NCBI RefSeq assembly: GCF_034314165.1
Contig: NZ_JAVIWK010000001.1
Span: forward strand, 6,711,001 to 6,775,000
From: Pseudomonas sp. Bout1
GTDB lineage: Bacteria; Pseudomonadota; Gammaproteobacteria; Pseudomonadales; Pseudomonadaceae
DNA length: 64,000 nucleotides
Direction of reading: 5' to 3'
In this document: positions 9,624 to 21,156 of the stretch, in pieces
How positions within the stretch are numbered: position 1 is the stretch's first letter
How the letters are laid out: each line of letters starts with the position of its first letter
The notes under the pieces: model-generated
Database searches by the model: none
The model's input: only the letters and a program-made list of their open reading frames with translations
What the model was told of the DNA's origin: nothing
Translations under genes and position numbers: made by a program

Positions 9624-10270
9624 GTGATTTTTCCTTCTGGGACATCGTGCGCAACCTGCTCACCGGCTTGCAGTGGACGCTGTTGTTGTCGCTGGTGGCA
9701 TTTATCGGCGGCAGCGTGATCGGCTTGCTGGTGATGACCATGCGTATCAGCAAAAAGGCCTTCGCGCGCAACGTCGCCCGTACTTACATCGAACTGTTCC
9801 AGGGCACGCCGCTGTTGATGCAGCTGTTCCTGGTGTTCTTCGGCGTGGCCTTGCTCGGCGTCGACATTTCGCCCTGGCTTGCGGCAGCGATTGCCTTGAC
9901 CCTGTTTACCAGCGCCTATCTGGCTGAAATCTGGCGCGGTTGCGTCGACTCCATCGCCCACGGGCAATGGGAGGCGTCCGCAAGCCTGGCCCTCAACCCG
10001 CTGGAGCAATTGCGCTACGTGATCCTGCCCCAGGCGCTGCGCATTGCCGTGGCGCCAACCGTGGGTTTCTCGGTGCAAGTGGTCAAGGGCACCGCCGTCA
10101 CCTCGATTATCGGCTTCACCGAGCTGACCAAGACCGGCGGCATGCTCGCCAACGCGACCTTCGAACCCTTCATGGTCTATGGCCTGGTGGCGCTCGGTTA
10201 CTTCCTGCTCTGCTACCCCTTGTCCCTCAGTGCGCGCTACCTGGAAAGGAGACTGCATGCCTCTGCTTAG
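9620..10270 (+). CDS. Amino-acid ABC transporter permease 2
   Basis: This 216-residue partner of permease 1 carries the same fold: YIELFQGTPLLMQLFLVFFG near residue 55 and an EAA loop (QWEASASLALNPLEQLRYV). The start at 9620 overlaps the upstream stop by four bases. Its 3' end overlaps the ATPase gene by 14 bases. Confidence 0.94.
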   Translation: MSDFSFWDIVRNLLTGLQWTLLLSLVAFIGGSVIGLLVMTMRISKKAFARNVARTYIELFQGTPLLMQLFLVFFGVALLGVDISPWLAAAIALTLFTSAYLAEIWRGCVDSIAHGQWEASASLALNPLEQLRYVILPQALRIAVAPTVGFSVQVVKGTAVTSIIGFTELTKTGGMLANATFEPFMVYGLVALGYFLLCYPLSLSARYLERRLHASA

Positions 10271-10994
10271 AATTTCCGCCCTGCATAAGTATTACGGCGA
10301 TCACCATGTACTCAAGGGCATCGACCTGACGGTCGAAGAAGGCCAGGTGGTGGCGATCATCGGCCGCAGTGGCTCGGGTAAATCCACCTTGCTGCGTACC
10401 CTTAACGGCCTGGAGTCGATCAACGACGGGGTAATTGAAGTTGACGGCGAATACCTCGACGCCGCCCGCGCCGACCTGCGCACCTTGCGCCAGAAAGTCG
10501 GCATGGTGTTCCAGCAGTTCAACCTGTTCCCGCACCTGACCGTGGGCGAAAACGTCATGCTCGCCCCGCAGGTGGTGCAAAAAGTGCCCAAAGCCAAGGC
10601 TGCGCAACTGGCGCGACAAATGCTCGAGCGGGTTGGGCTAGGAGAAAAATTCGACGCCTTCCCCGATCGCTTGTCCGGCGGCCAACAGCAGCGCGTTGCC
10701 ATCGCCCGGGCGCTGGCCATGTCGCCCAAAGTGTTGCTGTGCGATGAAATCACCTCGGCCCTGGACCCTGAATTGGTAAACGAAGTGCTCAGCGTGGTGC
10801 GCCAACTGGCCAAGGATGGCATGACGTTGATCATGGTCACCCATGAGATGCGTTTTGCCCGGGAAGTGGGTGACAAGCTGGTGTTCATGCACCAAGGCAA
10901 AGTGCACGAGGTCGGCGACCCGAAAACCCTGTTTGCCAACCCTCAGACTGCCGAGCTGGCCAACTTCATCGGCTCGGTGGAACAGCCAGGCTGA
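10257..10994 (+). CDS. Amino-acid ABC transporter ATP-binding protein
   Basis: The 245-residue GlnQ/HisP-type ATPase has Walker A GRSGSGKST (about 35-43), Q-loop VFQQFNLFPHL, signature LSGGQQQR, Walker B VLLCDEITSALDP and the H-loop VTHEM. It energises the two permeases. The start MPLLRISALHKYYG is inside the 3' end of permease 2, which suggests translational coupling. Its 3' end overlaps the last fimbrial gene on the other strand by 29 bases. Confidence 0.96.
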   Translation: MPLLRISALHKYYGDHHVLKGIDLTVEEGQVVAIIGRSGSGKSTLLRTLNGLESINDGVIEVDGEYLDAARADLRTLRQKVGMVFQQFNLFPHLTVGENVMLAPQVVQKVPKAKAAQLARQMLERVGLGEKFDAFPDRLSGGQQQRVAIARALAMSPKVLLCDEITSALDPELVNEVLSVVRQLAKDGMTLIMVTHEMRFAREVGDKLVFMHQGKVHEVGDPKTLFANPQTAELANFIGSVEQPG

Positions 10995-11565
10995 CCAGCT
11001 CAAAGTTTCCCAGGCCCTCCAGCAGCGTTTCGCTGCGCACCCCAAGAGCCGCGGAAGGCAGGCGGGCATCAACCTCAACCTGAGCCACCAACCGCCGGCC
11101 CGCCACCGGCACGCCCGCCACTCGCGCAACCAGCGTGTGGCCAGGCGACAGGCGTGCGGTGACGGGTTCGCCGGGCAAAAGCGCGACTGCCCACTCTACA
11201 ACCTGGCCATCAACCTGGGCGTGCTTGAGGTTCAGGGTGAACTGCCCCTGCCGCCCGAAGCGGAAGCCCTGGCCTTTTGCCGGCGCACCGTTGAATCGTA
11301 GCGCCATGACCGATGGGTCCGCACAGACGATGCTCAGATGCAGCGTGCGCGTTCCCAAATCCAGCGCCCCATCGCTTCGTTCACTCTGGCGGATAACGCC
11401 ATAGTCCACCCGAGACTGGCTCACGGAGAGCCGACAGGTATCGGCACGCGCTTCACTTGCCATTGTCACCACCACCAGCAGCAGGTACAGCAATAGCCCA
11501 AGGCGCAAGCCACCTGGCTCACTGGGCACGGCACACCGCCGCGGCGGTTTCGTAAAGTTTGTCAT
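10966..11565 (-). CDS. Minor fimbrial subunit or tip adhesin of the chaperone-usher locus
   Basis: The 199-residue secreted protein has a hydrophobic signal segment (LGLLLYLLLVVVTMASEARA) followed by an immunoglobulin-like pilin domain. A Cys pair (DTCRLSV and SIVCADP) is typical of fimbrial subunits, and the fold resembles the DUF1120-type major subunit upstream. It begins inside the usher gene (47-base overlap) and is the last gene of the operon, the usual place for a minor subunit or adhesin. No binding specificity can be read. Confidence 0.7.
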   Translation of the reverse strand: MTNFTKPPRRCAVPSEPGGLRLGLLLYLLLVVVTMASEARADTCRLSVSQSRVDYGVIRQSERSDGALDLGTRTLHLSIVCADPSVMALRFNGAPAKGQGFRFGRQGQFTLNLKHAQVDGQVVEWAVALLPGEPVTARLSPGHTLVARVAGVPVAGRRLVAQVEVDARLPSAALGVRSETLLEGLGNFELVSLAVPPSR

Positions 11566-14044
11566 CGTTGCTCTCTTGTTGCGGGTTCAGGTGCAGCAGG
11601 CAGGACTTGGCGTCCGGGAGTGAAACCTTAAGGGTTTGCTGCTGGCTCAGGTCGTTCAGGAAGATCATTCCCTCGCCCACTACGCTGGCGATGAACGTGT
11701 TGTCCTTATCGAACACTGAAGCGCCTTGAGGCAGGGAGCGGCCCTGTTCGTCTTGCACCACGAGCAACACGCGACGCACCTTCACCACTTCGAACTCCAC
11801 GGTATTGAATGAGCCGCGCCCTGCAGTGAGCATTTTGGTGCCGTTTTTCAGGTCAACGCGCTTGGGCAAAGACTGGGTCTGCACTTCAATGCGGCTGTCG
11901 GTATAGGCCGGCAGGTTGGCAATCACCGCATGGCCGCGGTAATCGGTCCATACCGGGCCTTGAGGGGTCGAGACCCTGGCAGCGCCTACGTCGCCCACCG
12001 AAAGGATGCCGAAGGTGTCTTGCACCGCATAAGGCGAGAACGTCAGCCCACGCGCGTGGGCGACGATACCGCCTTGAAGTTGCCCGGTGTAACTGGTGCC
12101 CGACGGGGCACGGCTTACACCCAGGCCGACACGGGTATAGCGCGGCATCACGTTCACCTGGCCGCGCACCGTTTGCTGGCGCTCTGCCAGGTCGCGCTCG
12201 ACGCCTACCTCATAGTCCACATACTCGTTGGCCCGTTCACTGAACGCCGTACCGGCATCCAGCCTGTCACCCCGGCGGCTGGCATAGGATGTCAGGCGGC
12301 GGTCCCCGCCCAGTGGGACGCTGACCTGCAGCCGAATGGACACACCCTGGTCCTCTCGCTCATTGCGCCCCCTTCCCACGCGATTGTCTTGACTACGCGG
12401 CCGCGAGCCACCGACCCGAGAATCGGCGATCAACGCCACATCGGCGCCGCTGAACGACTTGTTCCACGAGGCAAACAGGTGCTCGCTGGCACGTCCGTCA
12501 AATTGTGAACTGAGGGTATAACTGATCGAAAAGCCTCCAAGCGACGGCTCGACCCAACTGAAGCCCGCCGTGTACTGGTTTTTGAAGCGTGCGCCGAAAT
12601 CATCAAGCTTCGAGGACTGACTGGCCTCAAGCACGTCACGGTACCCACGGCTCTGGCTCGTGGCGCTCAGGTTCATGTCGATGTCGGCAGCCAGCGGGCT
12701 GCTCAGGGACAGCGTGCTGCGCCCGCCGGAAAGACCGGCCAGCGCATCACGGGAATGGGTGTGGCGTACGCCCACCGAGACCCGCTGGAAAAAAATGCTG
12801 CCCAGCGCGCCACCGGCTGCCTGATAGTCGTCCGTGCTCAATAACCCGAAACCCACCGACGACCCACGCCCCAAGCCCCACGACCCGCTACCCATGGCTA
12901 CCACTGGCTGCTCGATACGATCGCTTGAGGACTCGCGCACTTTGCCAAGGGAAAAGTAATAGCCGGACGCTACCGGAGCCACTCCGCGAAAGGAGGCCGC
13001 CGGCACCACAAAGCGGCGGGCTGCCCCTCGGATATCAATCACGCTCACATCCAGGTCATTGGTGCCGTTGAGCAAAGGCAGCCCGATCAACCTGAAAGGG
13101 CCATCCGGCACCAGCGTGCTATGAATCAATGCACCCGCCTGGCGCACCTCGACACGGGACTGACCCTGGGCGAGGCCTTCGACCACCACGTCGTTGCTAC
13201 CCGCAGGCGTTCGCGACTGACCGTCGGGAGAAAACTGGAGGCCCGACAGCTGGATACCGCCGAATACCGGGTTGTTGCTGGAAATCTGACCGACCTGAAA
13301 CGTTGCCCGCAACCCGGCGATATCACGCTGGGCGTAAGCATGGACGTGCTCGGTACGCGACTTGCCATTGTCGGAGATATGGAACTGGCGGCTCCGAACA
13401 ATCCAGTTACCCAAATTGAACCCGGCCTCGGTGTAGGCCGACACAAAACGGCTGGGCGCATCGCGCGAGCGGGTATCGAACCCCAGCACGTCATAGTTGA
13501 ACAAGGCTGCCGCCCCGCCCTGGGAAAAATGCCCGGCCTCCCATTCAGGCTCCCGCAATGACTGGGTAGGCACCACCAGTGTGACCTCATCACTGCCAGG
13601 CCGCAGCCTCACCATGGTGGCCGGGTACTCACCGATAAAATCATGGCAGGCCTGGTCCGGTGTAATGCCGGCACGAAGGATTGCGGACGGCTTCAGCAGC
13701 CCGGCTTTCTCCAGTAACCCGGGGGTAAAACACAGTTGCCCCTGGTAGTCGAAACGCGCATCCACCAGCCCCAACGGGCTGCCATTTACCCGCAACCCCA
13801 CCACATGCACACCCTCGCGAAAGCGCGCCGCCGTGCGAAAGTATTCGGAGACCTTCGGGTCAATCCCGTGAGTTGTCAGCGCCGCAAGGTCAAAGCCTTC
13901 ACCCAGGCTCATGGCCGACACGCTGGCAGGCAACCCGCATAACGTCGCAAGCCCCATGAACACCTTTGAGCAGCACGGCATGAACGCCCCGGCCCTGAAA
14001 CCCGACACACCCTTTGGCCCACGGCCCGTGTTCTTCTTTTTCAT
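11519..14044 (-). CDS. Fimbrial outer-membrane usher protein
   Basis: The protein has about 841 residues. The N-terminal chaperone-binding segment (FDLAALTTHGIDPKVSEYF, VDARFDYQGQLCFTPGLL) is followed by a long 24-strand barrel with plug and C-terminal domains ending in a Cys pair (KSCLLHL and AAAVC). It is the secretion pore that polymerises chaperone-bound subunits. MKKKNTGRGPKG at 14044 gives a basic signal-peptide start; an ATG at 14062 is also possible. It follows the chaperone gene closely and overlaps the minor subunit gene. Confidence 0.9.
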   Translation of the reverse strand: MKKKNTGRGPKGVSGFRAGAFMPCCSKVFMGLATLCGLPASVSAMSLGEGFDLAALTTHGIDPKVSEYFRTAARFREGVHVVGLRVNGSPLGLVDARFDYQGQLCFTPGLLEKAGLLKPSAILRAGITPDQACHDFIGEYPATMVRLRPGSDEVTLVVPTQSLREPEWEAGHFSQGGAAALFNYDVLGFDTRSRDAPSRFVSAYTEAGFNLGNWIVRSRQFHISDNGKSRTEHVHAYAQRDIAGLRATFQVGQISSNNPVFGGIQLSGLQFSPDGQSRTPAGSNDVVVEGLAQGQSRVEVRQAGALIHSTLVPDGPFRLIGLPLLNGTNDLDVSVIDIRGAARRFVVPAASFRGVAPVASGYYFSLGKVRESSSDRIEQPVVAMGSGSWGLGRGSSVGFGLLSTDDYQAAGGALGSIFFQRVSVGVRHTHSRDALAGLSGGRSTLSLSSPLAADIDMNLSATSQSRGYRDVLEASQSSKLDDFGARFKNQYTAGFSWVEPSLGGFSISYTLSSQFDGRASEHLFASWNKSFSGADVALIADSRVGGSRPRSQDNRVGRGRNEREDQGVSIRLQVSVPLGGDRRLTSYASRRGDRLDAGTAFSERANEYVDYEVGVERDLAERQQTVRGQVNVMPRYTRVGLGVSRAPSGTSYTGQLQGGIVAHARGLTFSPYAVQDTFGILSVGDVGAARVSTPQGPVWTDYRGHAVIANLPAYTDSRIEVQTQSLPKRVDLKNGTKMLTAGRGSFNTVEFEVVKVRRVLLVVQDEQGRSLPQGASVFDKDNTFIASVVGEGMIFLNDLSQQQTLKVSLPDAKSCLLHLNPQQESNDDKLYETAAAVCRAQ

Positions 14045-14051
14045 GGGCCGT

Positions 14052-14768
14052 TCAACGTGCATCAGCAATGACTGGTGCCAAGTAGTGCTCTACCGAAAAC
14101 CCATAGACCGTGGCGGGTTGAATCTCGACCGACACCGCACCTTCAAGGGAGCCGTCGACCTTGGCCACCAGCACTTCGCCCGGCAGGATGTAGGTGCGCG
14201 GCAGCGTGGCTACGCGTTTGTGCGGCAGCAGTTGCACATCCAGCGCCAGGCGCACGACGTAAGCGCTGTTGTTGTGAACGCTCAGTTGTTCACCGTCGCG
14301 CTTCCATTTCAGCAACTCCCAAGGCGTGTGGTGCCTCGGCAAACCCTGGGGATGCAGGATCAACGGCAGGTTCTGCCGGATACTGATACCAATGGTCGCA
14401 CCCCCCGGGGCACGCGCCTGGGGAATGCCTTCGAAGGAAACCCGTTTTAACCGCTGGGTCTTGAGGGGTGCCTTCAAGGTGCTGATGAAACGCACGAGCT
14501 GGGTATCACCAGCCTCCACGCGGGTAATCGGCGGAGTGACGATTAATAACGACTCGAGGTCCTCAGGCACGTTTTCTATAACCGAATGAAGAAGTGCCGG
14601 GCCCATGTCCGTATTCTTGACGTTGATGGTTGCCTCGCCATCTTCCTCGTAGAGCACAACAACCGTTGTTTCAGGCTGCATGCCATCTGCCATTACCGGG
14701 GTGGTCACATATAAAAACAAACCGACAGACCACAGTAGCGCCTTAGTTATTCTTGAACGACCACTCAC
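14052..14768 (-). CDS. Periplasmic fimbrial chaperone
   Basis: The 238-residue PapD-like protein has two immunoglobulin domains: TTVVVLYEEDGEATINVKN for strand exchange, RVEAGDTQLVRFIST near the conserved Arg, and YSF-type C-terminal strands. I take a GTG start at 14768 because GGAG sits eight bases upstream and the signal peptide (RSRITKALLWSVGLFL) then begins correctly. A TTG start 42 bases further upstream has no clear ribosome site. It holds subunits for the usher; the two genes are almost contiguous. Confidence 0.88.
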   Translation of the reverse strand: MSGRSRITKALLWSVGLFLYVTTPVMADGMQPETTVVVLYEEDGEATINVKNTDMGPALLHSVIENVPEDLESLLIVTPPITRVEAGDTQLVRFISTLKAPLKTQRLKRVSFEGIPQARAPGGATIGISIRQNLPLILHPQGLPRHHTPWELLKWKRDGEQLSVHNNSAYVVRLALDVQLLPHKRVATLPRTYILPGEVLVAKVDGSLEGAVSVEIQPATVYGFSVEHYLAPVIADAR

Positions 14769-14887
14769 CGCTTTTTCTCCAGGACATAAAAGCCAACCGT
14801 TATCAAACAAACACCCACACGAGGGCAGCCGAAAAGAAACAGAGGCCTTGAATGCTTCTGTATCAATATCGGCTGCCTGTTAGTTGT

Positions 14888-15535
14888 TTAGATGTAACTC
14901 AATTCCAGCGTGGCGCGCCCATCCAGCGTAATGTCACGGGTAAGGTCCAGAGCCTGGCCACGGTTGATAACCGCCCTCACTGCAATAACACCCGTCAGCT
15001 GGGCGATAGAGGCGGGGGCGACGGTGACGCCAGTACGCCACGAGTACTGGCTAGGGGACTGAGCCACTCGGCCATCACTGTTCTGCCAGGCGCCTGCGCC
15101 GACTCGTACGATCGGGCTCAGTACCGTGCCGGCTGCCCTCAAGTCCCGAAGGGTGACCGAATACCCACCAGTGTGGCGGTTACCTACGCCGCCCAGGCCG
15201 TAATTTTGTGCTTCGGTGAAGCCCGTGCCCAATATGCCCGCGACCTTGGTGTGCCCCTGCAGGTCCTTTAGGGACAGGCCGAATTTTGCAGGTGAGTTGC
15301 CGCAGTTTACGACCAGGGTAGTGGTCTTCTCTTCACGGGGATTGAAAGCGGTCTGGGACAGCGAACCGGAAGCAATCGGATCATAGGTAATAGTGCCACT
15401 ACCGCCCAGGCTCAGATTGCAGGCGGCAGGTGTGATCGTGCCCCGGACAGACAACTGCGCCGTAGTAGTTGCTTGAGCAGCGATACTTGCAGCCAGACAC
15501 ACAACACCCATCGTCAAAACCAATATTTTTTTCAT
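14888..15535 (-). CDS. DUF1120-family major fimbrial subunit
   Basis: The 215-residue protein has a clear signal peptide (MKKILVLTMGVVCLAASIAAQA). The mature part has the pilin pattern LSVRGTITPAACNLSLGG, a second Cys in LVVNCGN, and the terminal strand TLELSYI used for donor-strand exchange. The sequence resembles DUF1120 proteins that accompany Pseudomonas chaperone-usher genes. It is first in the operon, 119 bases upstream of the chaperone, with an AT-rich control region in front. Confidence 0.82.
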   Translation of the reverse strand: MKKILVLTMGVVCLAASIAAQATTTAQLSVRGTITPAACNLSLGGSGTITYDPIASGSLSQTAFNPREEKTTTLVVNCGNSPAKFGLSLKDLQGHTKVAGILGTGFTEAQNYGLGGVGNRHTGGYSVTLRDLRAAGTVLSPIVRVGAGAWQNSDGRVAQSPSQYSWRTGVTVAPASIAQLTGVIAVRAVINRGQALDLTRDITLDGRATLELSYI

Positions 15536-16016
15536 GCTCAACCTGTCACTAAAAGTTATCAGGTATTGCTCATATATAACCCGGGCACTTCCATTGCCCT
15601 ACGTGTCTTCTTCCCTGACACAACAAAGCCATAAATAAATAACACCACGGCCTGATTGCCGAGTGACAGTCTCGCTCTTTAATACCCAAAGAAAGAATAA
15701 GACCAAACCTTAACTATCGTCAGAACAGTAAAAAGTAATTGTCATTCCAAACCAACCTGCGGGTAGTCCAGAACAACATATCGGCCAGACAAGTAATACG
15801 CCAACGTAGGCAAATTCAGTAAACATAGCCAATTTTAGAAAACTAATTATTTCCTATCTGCTTCGAAGACCTAACGTCAGACACAAAAGGAATCGCCCTA
15901 CATTTCCTACAAATCCTGCTCCAAGACAGCTATAGGAGAATTCCCGAAGCACTACGCGTTGGCGTCAGCGGTTGATCGTGGCACGATGGCGAGGTTATCG
16001 ACCGAGACCCCTTACC
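15536..16016. other. AT-rich intergenic control region between the fimbrial operon and ppx
   Basis: This stretch of about 480 bases has no convincing gene and is visibly richer in A/T than its neighbours. Close to the fimbrial start, on the minus strand, lies a TATATA-like -10 candidate (about 15573-15579) next to a short inverted repeat GGGCA/TGCCC (15582-15598). AT-rich leaders of fimbrial operons are often targets of nucleoid proteins such as MvaT/MvaU; that is inference. The ppx promoter should lie near its right end. Confidence 0.4.
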
Positions 16017-17519
16017 ATGCCGCAATCCCAAGCCAAGAATCTGTCCCTGATCGCCGCCATCGACCTGGGCTCCAACAGCTTTCACATGGTCGTGGCCAAG
16101 GCCCAGAACGGCGAAATCCGCATCCTTGAGCGGCTCGGCGAAAAAGTGCAACTGGCTGCCGGGATCGACGATGAGCGCCAGCTCAATGAAGAATCCATGC
16201 AGCGCGGGCTCGACTGCCTGAAGCGCTTTGCCCAACTGATCAACGGCATGCCCCTGGGCGCCGTACGAATCGTCGGCACCAACGCCCTGCGTGAAGCCCG
16301 CAACCGAGGCGAATTCATCCGCCGCGCCGAGGAGATCCTCGGGCACCCGGTAGAGGTCATCTCCGGTCGTGAGGAAGCGCGCCTGATCTACCTCGGCGTG
16401 TCCCACACCCTGGCCGACACACCGGGCAAGCGCCTGGTGGCCGACATTGGCGGTGGCAGCACCGAGTTCATCATTGGCCAGCGCTTCGAACCGTTGCTGC
16501 GCGAAAGCCTTCAGATGGGCTGCGTCAGCTACACCCAACGCTATTTCAAGGACGGCAAGATCACCCCGGCCCGCTACGCCCAGGCTTACACGGCGGCGCG
16601 GCTGGAGATCATGAGCATCGAGCACGCCCTGCACCGCCTGACTTGGGATGAGGCCATCGGTTCGTCCGGCACCATCCGTGCCATCGGCCTGGCGCTCAAG
16701 GCTGGTGGCCACGGCACTGGCGAGGTCAACGCCGAGGGCCTGGCGTGGCTCAAGCGCAAGCTGTTCAAGCTGGGGGATGCCGAAAAAATCGATTTCGACG
16801 GCATCAAGCCTGACCGCCGCACGATTTTCCCGGCGGGCCTGGCGATCCTCGAAGCGATTTTCGACGCCCTCGAGCTGCAACGCATGGACCACTGCGACGG
16901 CGCCCTGCGTGAAGGCGTGCTGTACGACCTGCTGGGCCGCCATCATCACGAAGATGTGCGCGAACGCACCCTCAGTTCATTGATGGAGCGCTACCACGTC
17001 GACCTGGAACAAGCCGCGCGGGTTGAACGCAAGGCGCTGCACGCCTTCGACCAGGTCGCAGCCGATTGGGACCTGGAAGACGGCGTATGGCGTGAACTGC
17101 TGGGCTGGGCGGCCAAGGTCCATGAAGTAGGGCTGGACATCGCCCACTACCATTACCACAAGCACGGCGCCTACCTGATCGAGCACTCGGACCTGGCGGG
17201 TTTCTCCCGTGAAGACCAGCAGATGCTCGCACTGCTGGTGCGCGGCCACCGTCGCAATATCCCCCGGGACAAGTTTGCCGAGTTCGGCGCCGAGGGAATC
17301 AAGTTGATTCGCCTGTGTGCACTGCTGCGCTTTGCGATCCTGTTCCACCATATCCGTGGTACCCGGGAAATGCCGCAAGTGGTGCTGCGTGCCAATGCCG
17401 ACAGCCTGGACGTGGTATTCCCGAAGAACTGGCTGGATGAAAACCAGCTGACCCAGGCGGATTTCGCCCAGGAAGCCGAGTGGCTGACGCGGGTTGGGTT
17501 GACGTTGAACGTGCGCTAA
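16017..17519 (+). CDS. ppx: Exopolyphosphatase (Ppx/GppA family)
   Basis: The 500-residue enzyme releases phosphate from the ends of polyphosphate chains. The actin-like ATPase-fold core carries [15 protein letters not shown] (phosphate 1 loop), [12 protein letters not shown] and DIGGGSTEF (phosphate 2 loop). The C-terminal half has an HD-like helical domain ([21 protein letters not shown]). The start [10 protein letters not shown] fits the family; the frame extends upstream but without signal. It converges on ppk, so the making and breaking enzymes for polyphosphate sit tail to tail around a REP pair. Confidence 0.96.
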   Translation: MPQSQAKNLSLIAAIDLGSNSFHMVVAKAQNGEIRILERLGEKVQLAAGIDDERQLNEESMQRGLDCLKRFAQLINGMPLGAVRIVGTNALREARNRGEFIRRAEEILGHPVEVISGREEARLIYLGVSHTLADTPGKRLVADIGGGSTEFIIGQRFEPLLRESLQMGCVSYTQRYFKDGKITPARYAQAYTAARLEIMSIEHALHRLTWDEAIGSSGTIRAIGLALKAGGHGTGEVNAEGLAWLKRKLFKLGDAEKIDFDGIKPDRRTIFPAGLAILEAIFDALELQRMDHCDGALREGVLYDLLGRHHHEDVRERTLSSLMERYHVDLEQAARVERKALHAFDQVAADWDLEDGVWRELLGWAAKVHEVGLDIAHYHYHKHGAYLIEHSDLAGFSREDQQMLALLVRGHRRNIPRDKFAEFGAEGIKLIRLCALLRFAILFHHIRGTREMPQVVLRANADSLDVVFPKNWLDENQLTQADFAQEAEWLTRVGLTLNVR

Positions 17520-17560
17520 AACGGTCTATATAACGCCACAAAACAAATGTGTGGGCTTGT

Positions 17561-17645
17561 GTGGGAGCTGGCTTGCCTGCGATAGCATCCCCTCGGTGCA
17601 ACTGGTACACCGAGGCGTCTGCATCGCAGGCAAGCCAGCTCCCAC
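17561..17645. repeat. REP pair (BIME), GTGGGAGCTGGCTTGCCTGCGAT family
   Basis: The 23-base arms at 17561-17583 and 17623-17645 are exact inverted copies. They lie between the convergent ppx and ppk genes and may form a cruciform or an mRNA end. The same family is at 29622-29706 and, in opposite orientation, at 44004-44088. Confidence 0.9.
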
Positions 17646-17666
17646 ATGGGCCCGCGTATACCTTGC

Positions 17667-19895
17667 TTAATTCACCGTCAGAATCGGACTGCCCAGCTTT
17701 TCGAGCAACGTCGCCTGGGCGCTGCGCGGGTTCTGGTTGCCGGTCGGCGTGTTGCGCACGTAGCGCCCGTCCGACTGCAGGCTCCAGCTGTGGGTGTTGT
17801 CGGTGAGGTAACTCTCCAGCTCCTTCTTGACCCGCATGATCAGCTTCTTGCCTTCCACCGGGAAGCAGGTCTCTACACGCTTGTCGAGGTTGCGCTCCAT
17901 CCAGTCGGCACTGGACAGGAACATCTGCTCCTCGCCGCCATTGAGGAAGTAGAACACCCGCGTGTGCTCCAGGAAGCGCCCGATGATCGAACGCACGTGG
18001 ATGTTATGGGAAACCCCGGCGATGCCCGGCCGCAGGCAGCACATGCCACGCACCACCAGATCGATACGTACACCCGACTGGCTGGCCTTGTACAACGCGC
18101 GGATGATCTTCGGGTCGGTCAGCGAGTTGAACTTGGCGATAATGTGCGCCGGCTTGCCTTCGAGGGCGAACTGGGTCTCGCGGGCAATCATGTCGAGCAT
18201 GCCCTTCTTCAGGGTGAACGGCGCGTGCAGCAGCTTCTTCATGCGCAGCGTCTTGCCCATGCCGATCAACTGGCTGAACAGCTTGCCGACGTCTTCACAC
18301 AAGGCGTCGTCGGAGGTCAGCAGGCTGTAGTCGGTGTAGAGCTTGGCGTTGCCGGCGTGGTAGTTGCCGGTGCCCAAGTGGGCGTAACGCACGATCTCGC
18401 CGGCTTCGCGGCGCAGGATCAGCATCATCTTGGCGTGGGTCTTGAAGCCGACCACGCCGTAGATCACCACCGCACCGGCCGCTTGCAGGCGGCTGGCCAG
18501 TTGCAGGTTGGACTCTTCGTCGAACCGTGCGCGCAGTTCGATCACCGCCGTCACTTCCTTGCCGTTACGCGCGGCGTCTACCAGCGCATCGACGATTTCC
18601 GAGTTGGCGCCGGAGCGGTACAGGGTTTGGCGTACGGCCAGCACATGCGGGTCTTTGGCAGCCTGGCGCAGCAGGTCGACCACCGGCGTGAAAGACTCGA
18701 ACGGGTGCAGCAGCAAAATGTCCTGCTTGCTCACCACGCTGAAAATATTTTCGCTGTTTTGCAGCAGTTTCGGGATCTGCGGGGTAAACGGCGTGTATTG
18801 CAGCTCTGGGTGGCTGTCCAGGCCAGTAATGCTGAACAGGCGCGTCAGGTTCACCGGGCCATTGACCTGGTACAGCTCGGTCTCGCTCAGGTTGAACTGC
18901 TTGAGCAGGTAGTCCGACAGGTGTTTCGGGCAGGTGTCCGCCACTTCCAGGCGCACCGCATCACCATAGCGCCGGGAGAACAGCTCGCCGCGCAGGGCAC
19001 GGGCCAAGTCTTCGACGTCTTCGGAGTCCAGCGCCAGGTCGGCGTTGCGCGTCAAGCGGAACTGGTAGCAGCCCTTGACCTTCATGCCCTGGAACAGGTC
19101 ATCGGCGTGAGCGTGGATCATCGACGAAAGGAATACATAGTTATCGCCAGCACCCCCCACCTCTTCCGGTACCTTGATGATCCGTGGCAGCAAGCGCGGC
19201 GCCGGGATGATCGCCAGGCCCGAGTCGCGACCGAAGGCGTCGATACCTTCCAGCTCGACGATAAAGTTAAGGCTCTTGTTCACCAGCAACGGGAACGGGT
19301 GCGTCGGGTCCAGGCCGATGGGCGTGATGATCGGCGAAATCTCGTCGCGAAAGTAGCGACGCACCCAGGTCTTGATCTTGGTGGTCCAATGACGGCGCCG
19401 GATGAAGCGCACGTGATGTTTTTCCAGTTCCGGCAGCAGGATGTCATTGAGGATCGCGTATTGGCGGTCCACATGGCCGTGTACCAGCTCACTGATACGT
19501 GCCAGCGCCTGATGCGGCTGCAGGCCGTCGGCACCGGCTTGTTCACGGGCGAAGGTAATCTGCTTTTTAAGGCCGGCAACACGAATTTCGAAGAACTCGT
19601 CCAGGTTGCTGGAGAAGATCAGCAGAAACTTCAGCCGCTCCAGCAGTGGGTAGGACTCATCCAGCGCCTGTTCCAGCACGCGGATGTTGAATTGCAGTTG
19701 TGACAGCTCGCGATGGATGTACAGGCTGCTGTCATCCAGGTTGGTAATCGCGACCACCGGCGCCGGCGCGGCGGCTGGCGCTTCGGCCACCACGGCAGGC
19801 GGTGCCGGCTCCAGCTCCGGCGGGGTCTCGGTGGCTTGTTCGACCACCGGGTGAGCGTCTTTTACGGCAACTTCTGTGAGTCCTTCGGTATTCAT
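17667..19895 (-). CDS. ppk: Polyphosphate kinase 1
   Basis: The 742-residue enzyme reversibly makes polyphosphate from ATP. The conserved region begins near residue 55 ([15 protein letters not shown]); [14 protein letters not shown] follows. The autophosphorylated His is in FKTHAKMML at about residue 487. The phospholipase D-like C-terminal domains end with the usual RYVRN segment. The first ~50 residues are an extra Pro/Ala/Glu-rich tail absent from E. coli Ppk. It is downstream of hemB on the same strand, 18 bases apart. Confidence 0.97.
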   Translation of the reverse strand: MNTEGLTEVAVKDAHPVVEQATETPPELEPAPPAVVAEAPAAAPAPVVAITNLDDSSLYIHRELSQLQFNIRVLEQALDESYPLLERLKFLLIFSSNLDEFFEIRVAGLKKQITFAREQAGADGLQPHQALARISELVHGHVDRQYAILNDILLPELEKHHVRFIRRRHWTTKIKTWVRRYFRDEISPIITPIGLDPTHPFPLLVNKSLNFIVELEGIDAFGRDSGLAIIPAPRLLPRIIKVPEEVGGAGDNYVFLSSMIHAHADDLFQGMKVKGCYQFRLTRNADLALDSEDVEDLARALRGELFSRRYGDAVRLEVADTCPKHLSDYLLKQFNLSETELYQVNGPVNLTRLFSITGLDSHPELQYTPFTPQIPKLLQNSENIFSVVSKQDILLLHPFESFTPVVDLLRQAAKDPHVLAVRQTLYRSGANSEIVDALVDAARNGKEVTAVIELRARFDEESNLQLASRLQAAGAVVIYGVVGFKTHAKMMLILRREAGEIVRYAHLGTGNYHAGNAKLYTDYSLLTSDDALCEDVGKLFSQLIGMGKTLRMKKLLHAPFTLKKGMLDMIARETQFALEGKPAHIIAKFNSLTDPKIIRALYKASQSGVRIDLVVRGMCCLRPGIAGVSHNIHVRSIIGRFLEHTRVFYFLNGGEEQMFLSSADWMERNLDKRVETCFPVEGKKLIMRVKKELESYLTDNTHSWSLQSDGRYVRNTPTGNQNPRSAQATLLEKLGSPILTVN

Positions 19896-19913
19896 CGAGT
19901 GTTCCTGTGAGGG

Positions 19914-21011
<1,098 letters not shown>

Positions 21012-21156
21012 TCATACGCGGTAAGGCAACCGCCGTGCGACTTGTAGTCGCATTCGTCGTTTATGTAGGAATTGTTCACTTCGTGACACATCTCGATACT
21101 TTCATGAATGTTCGCGAAGGCGTAGGCTGCGCGTTCATTTCGCCAGCACCCAGACC

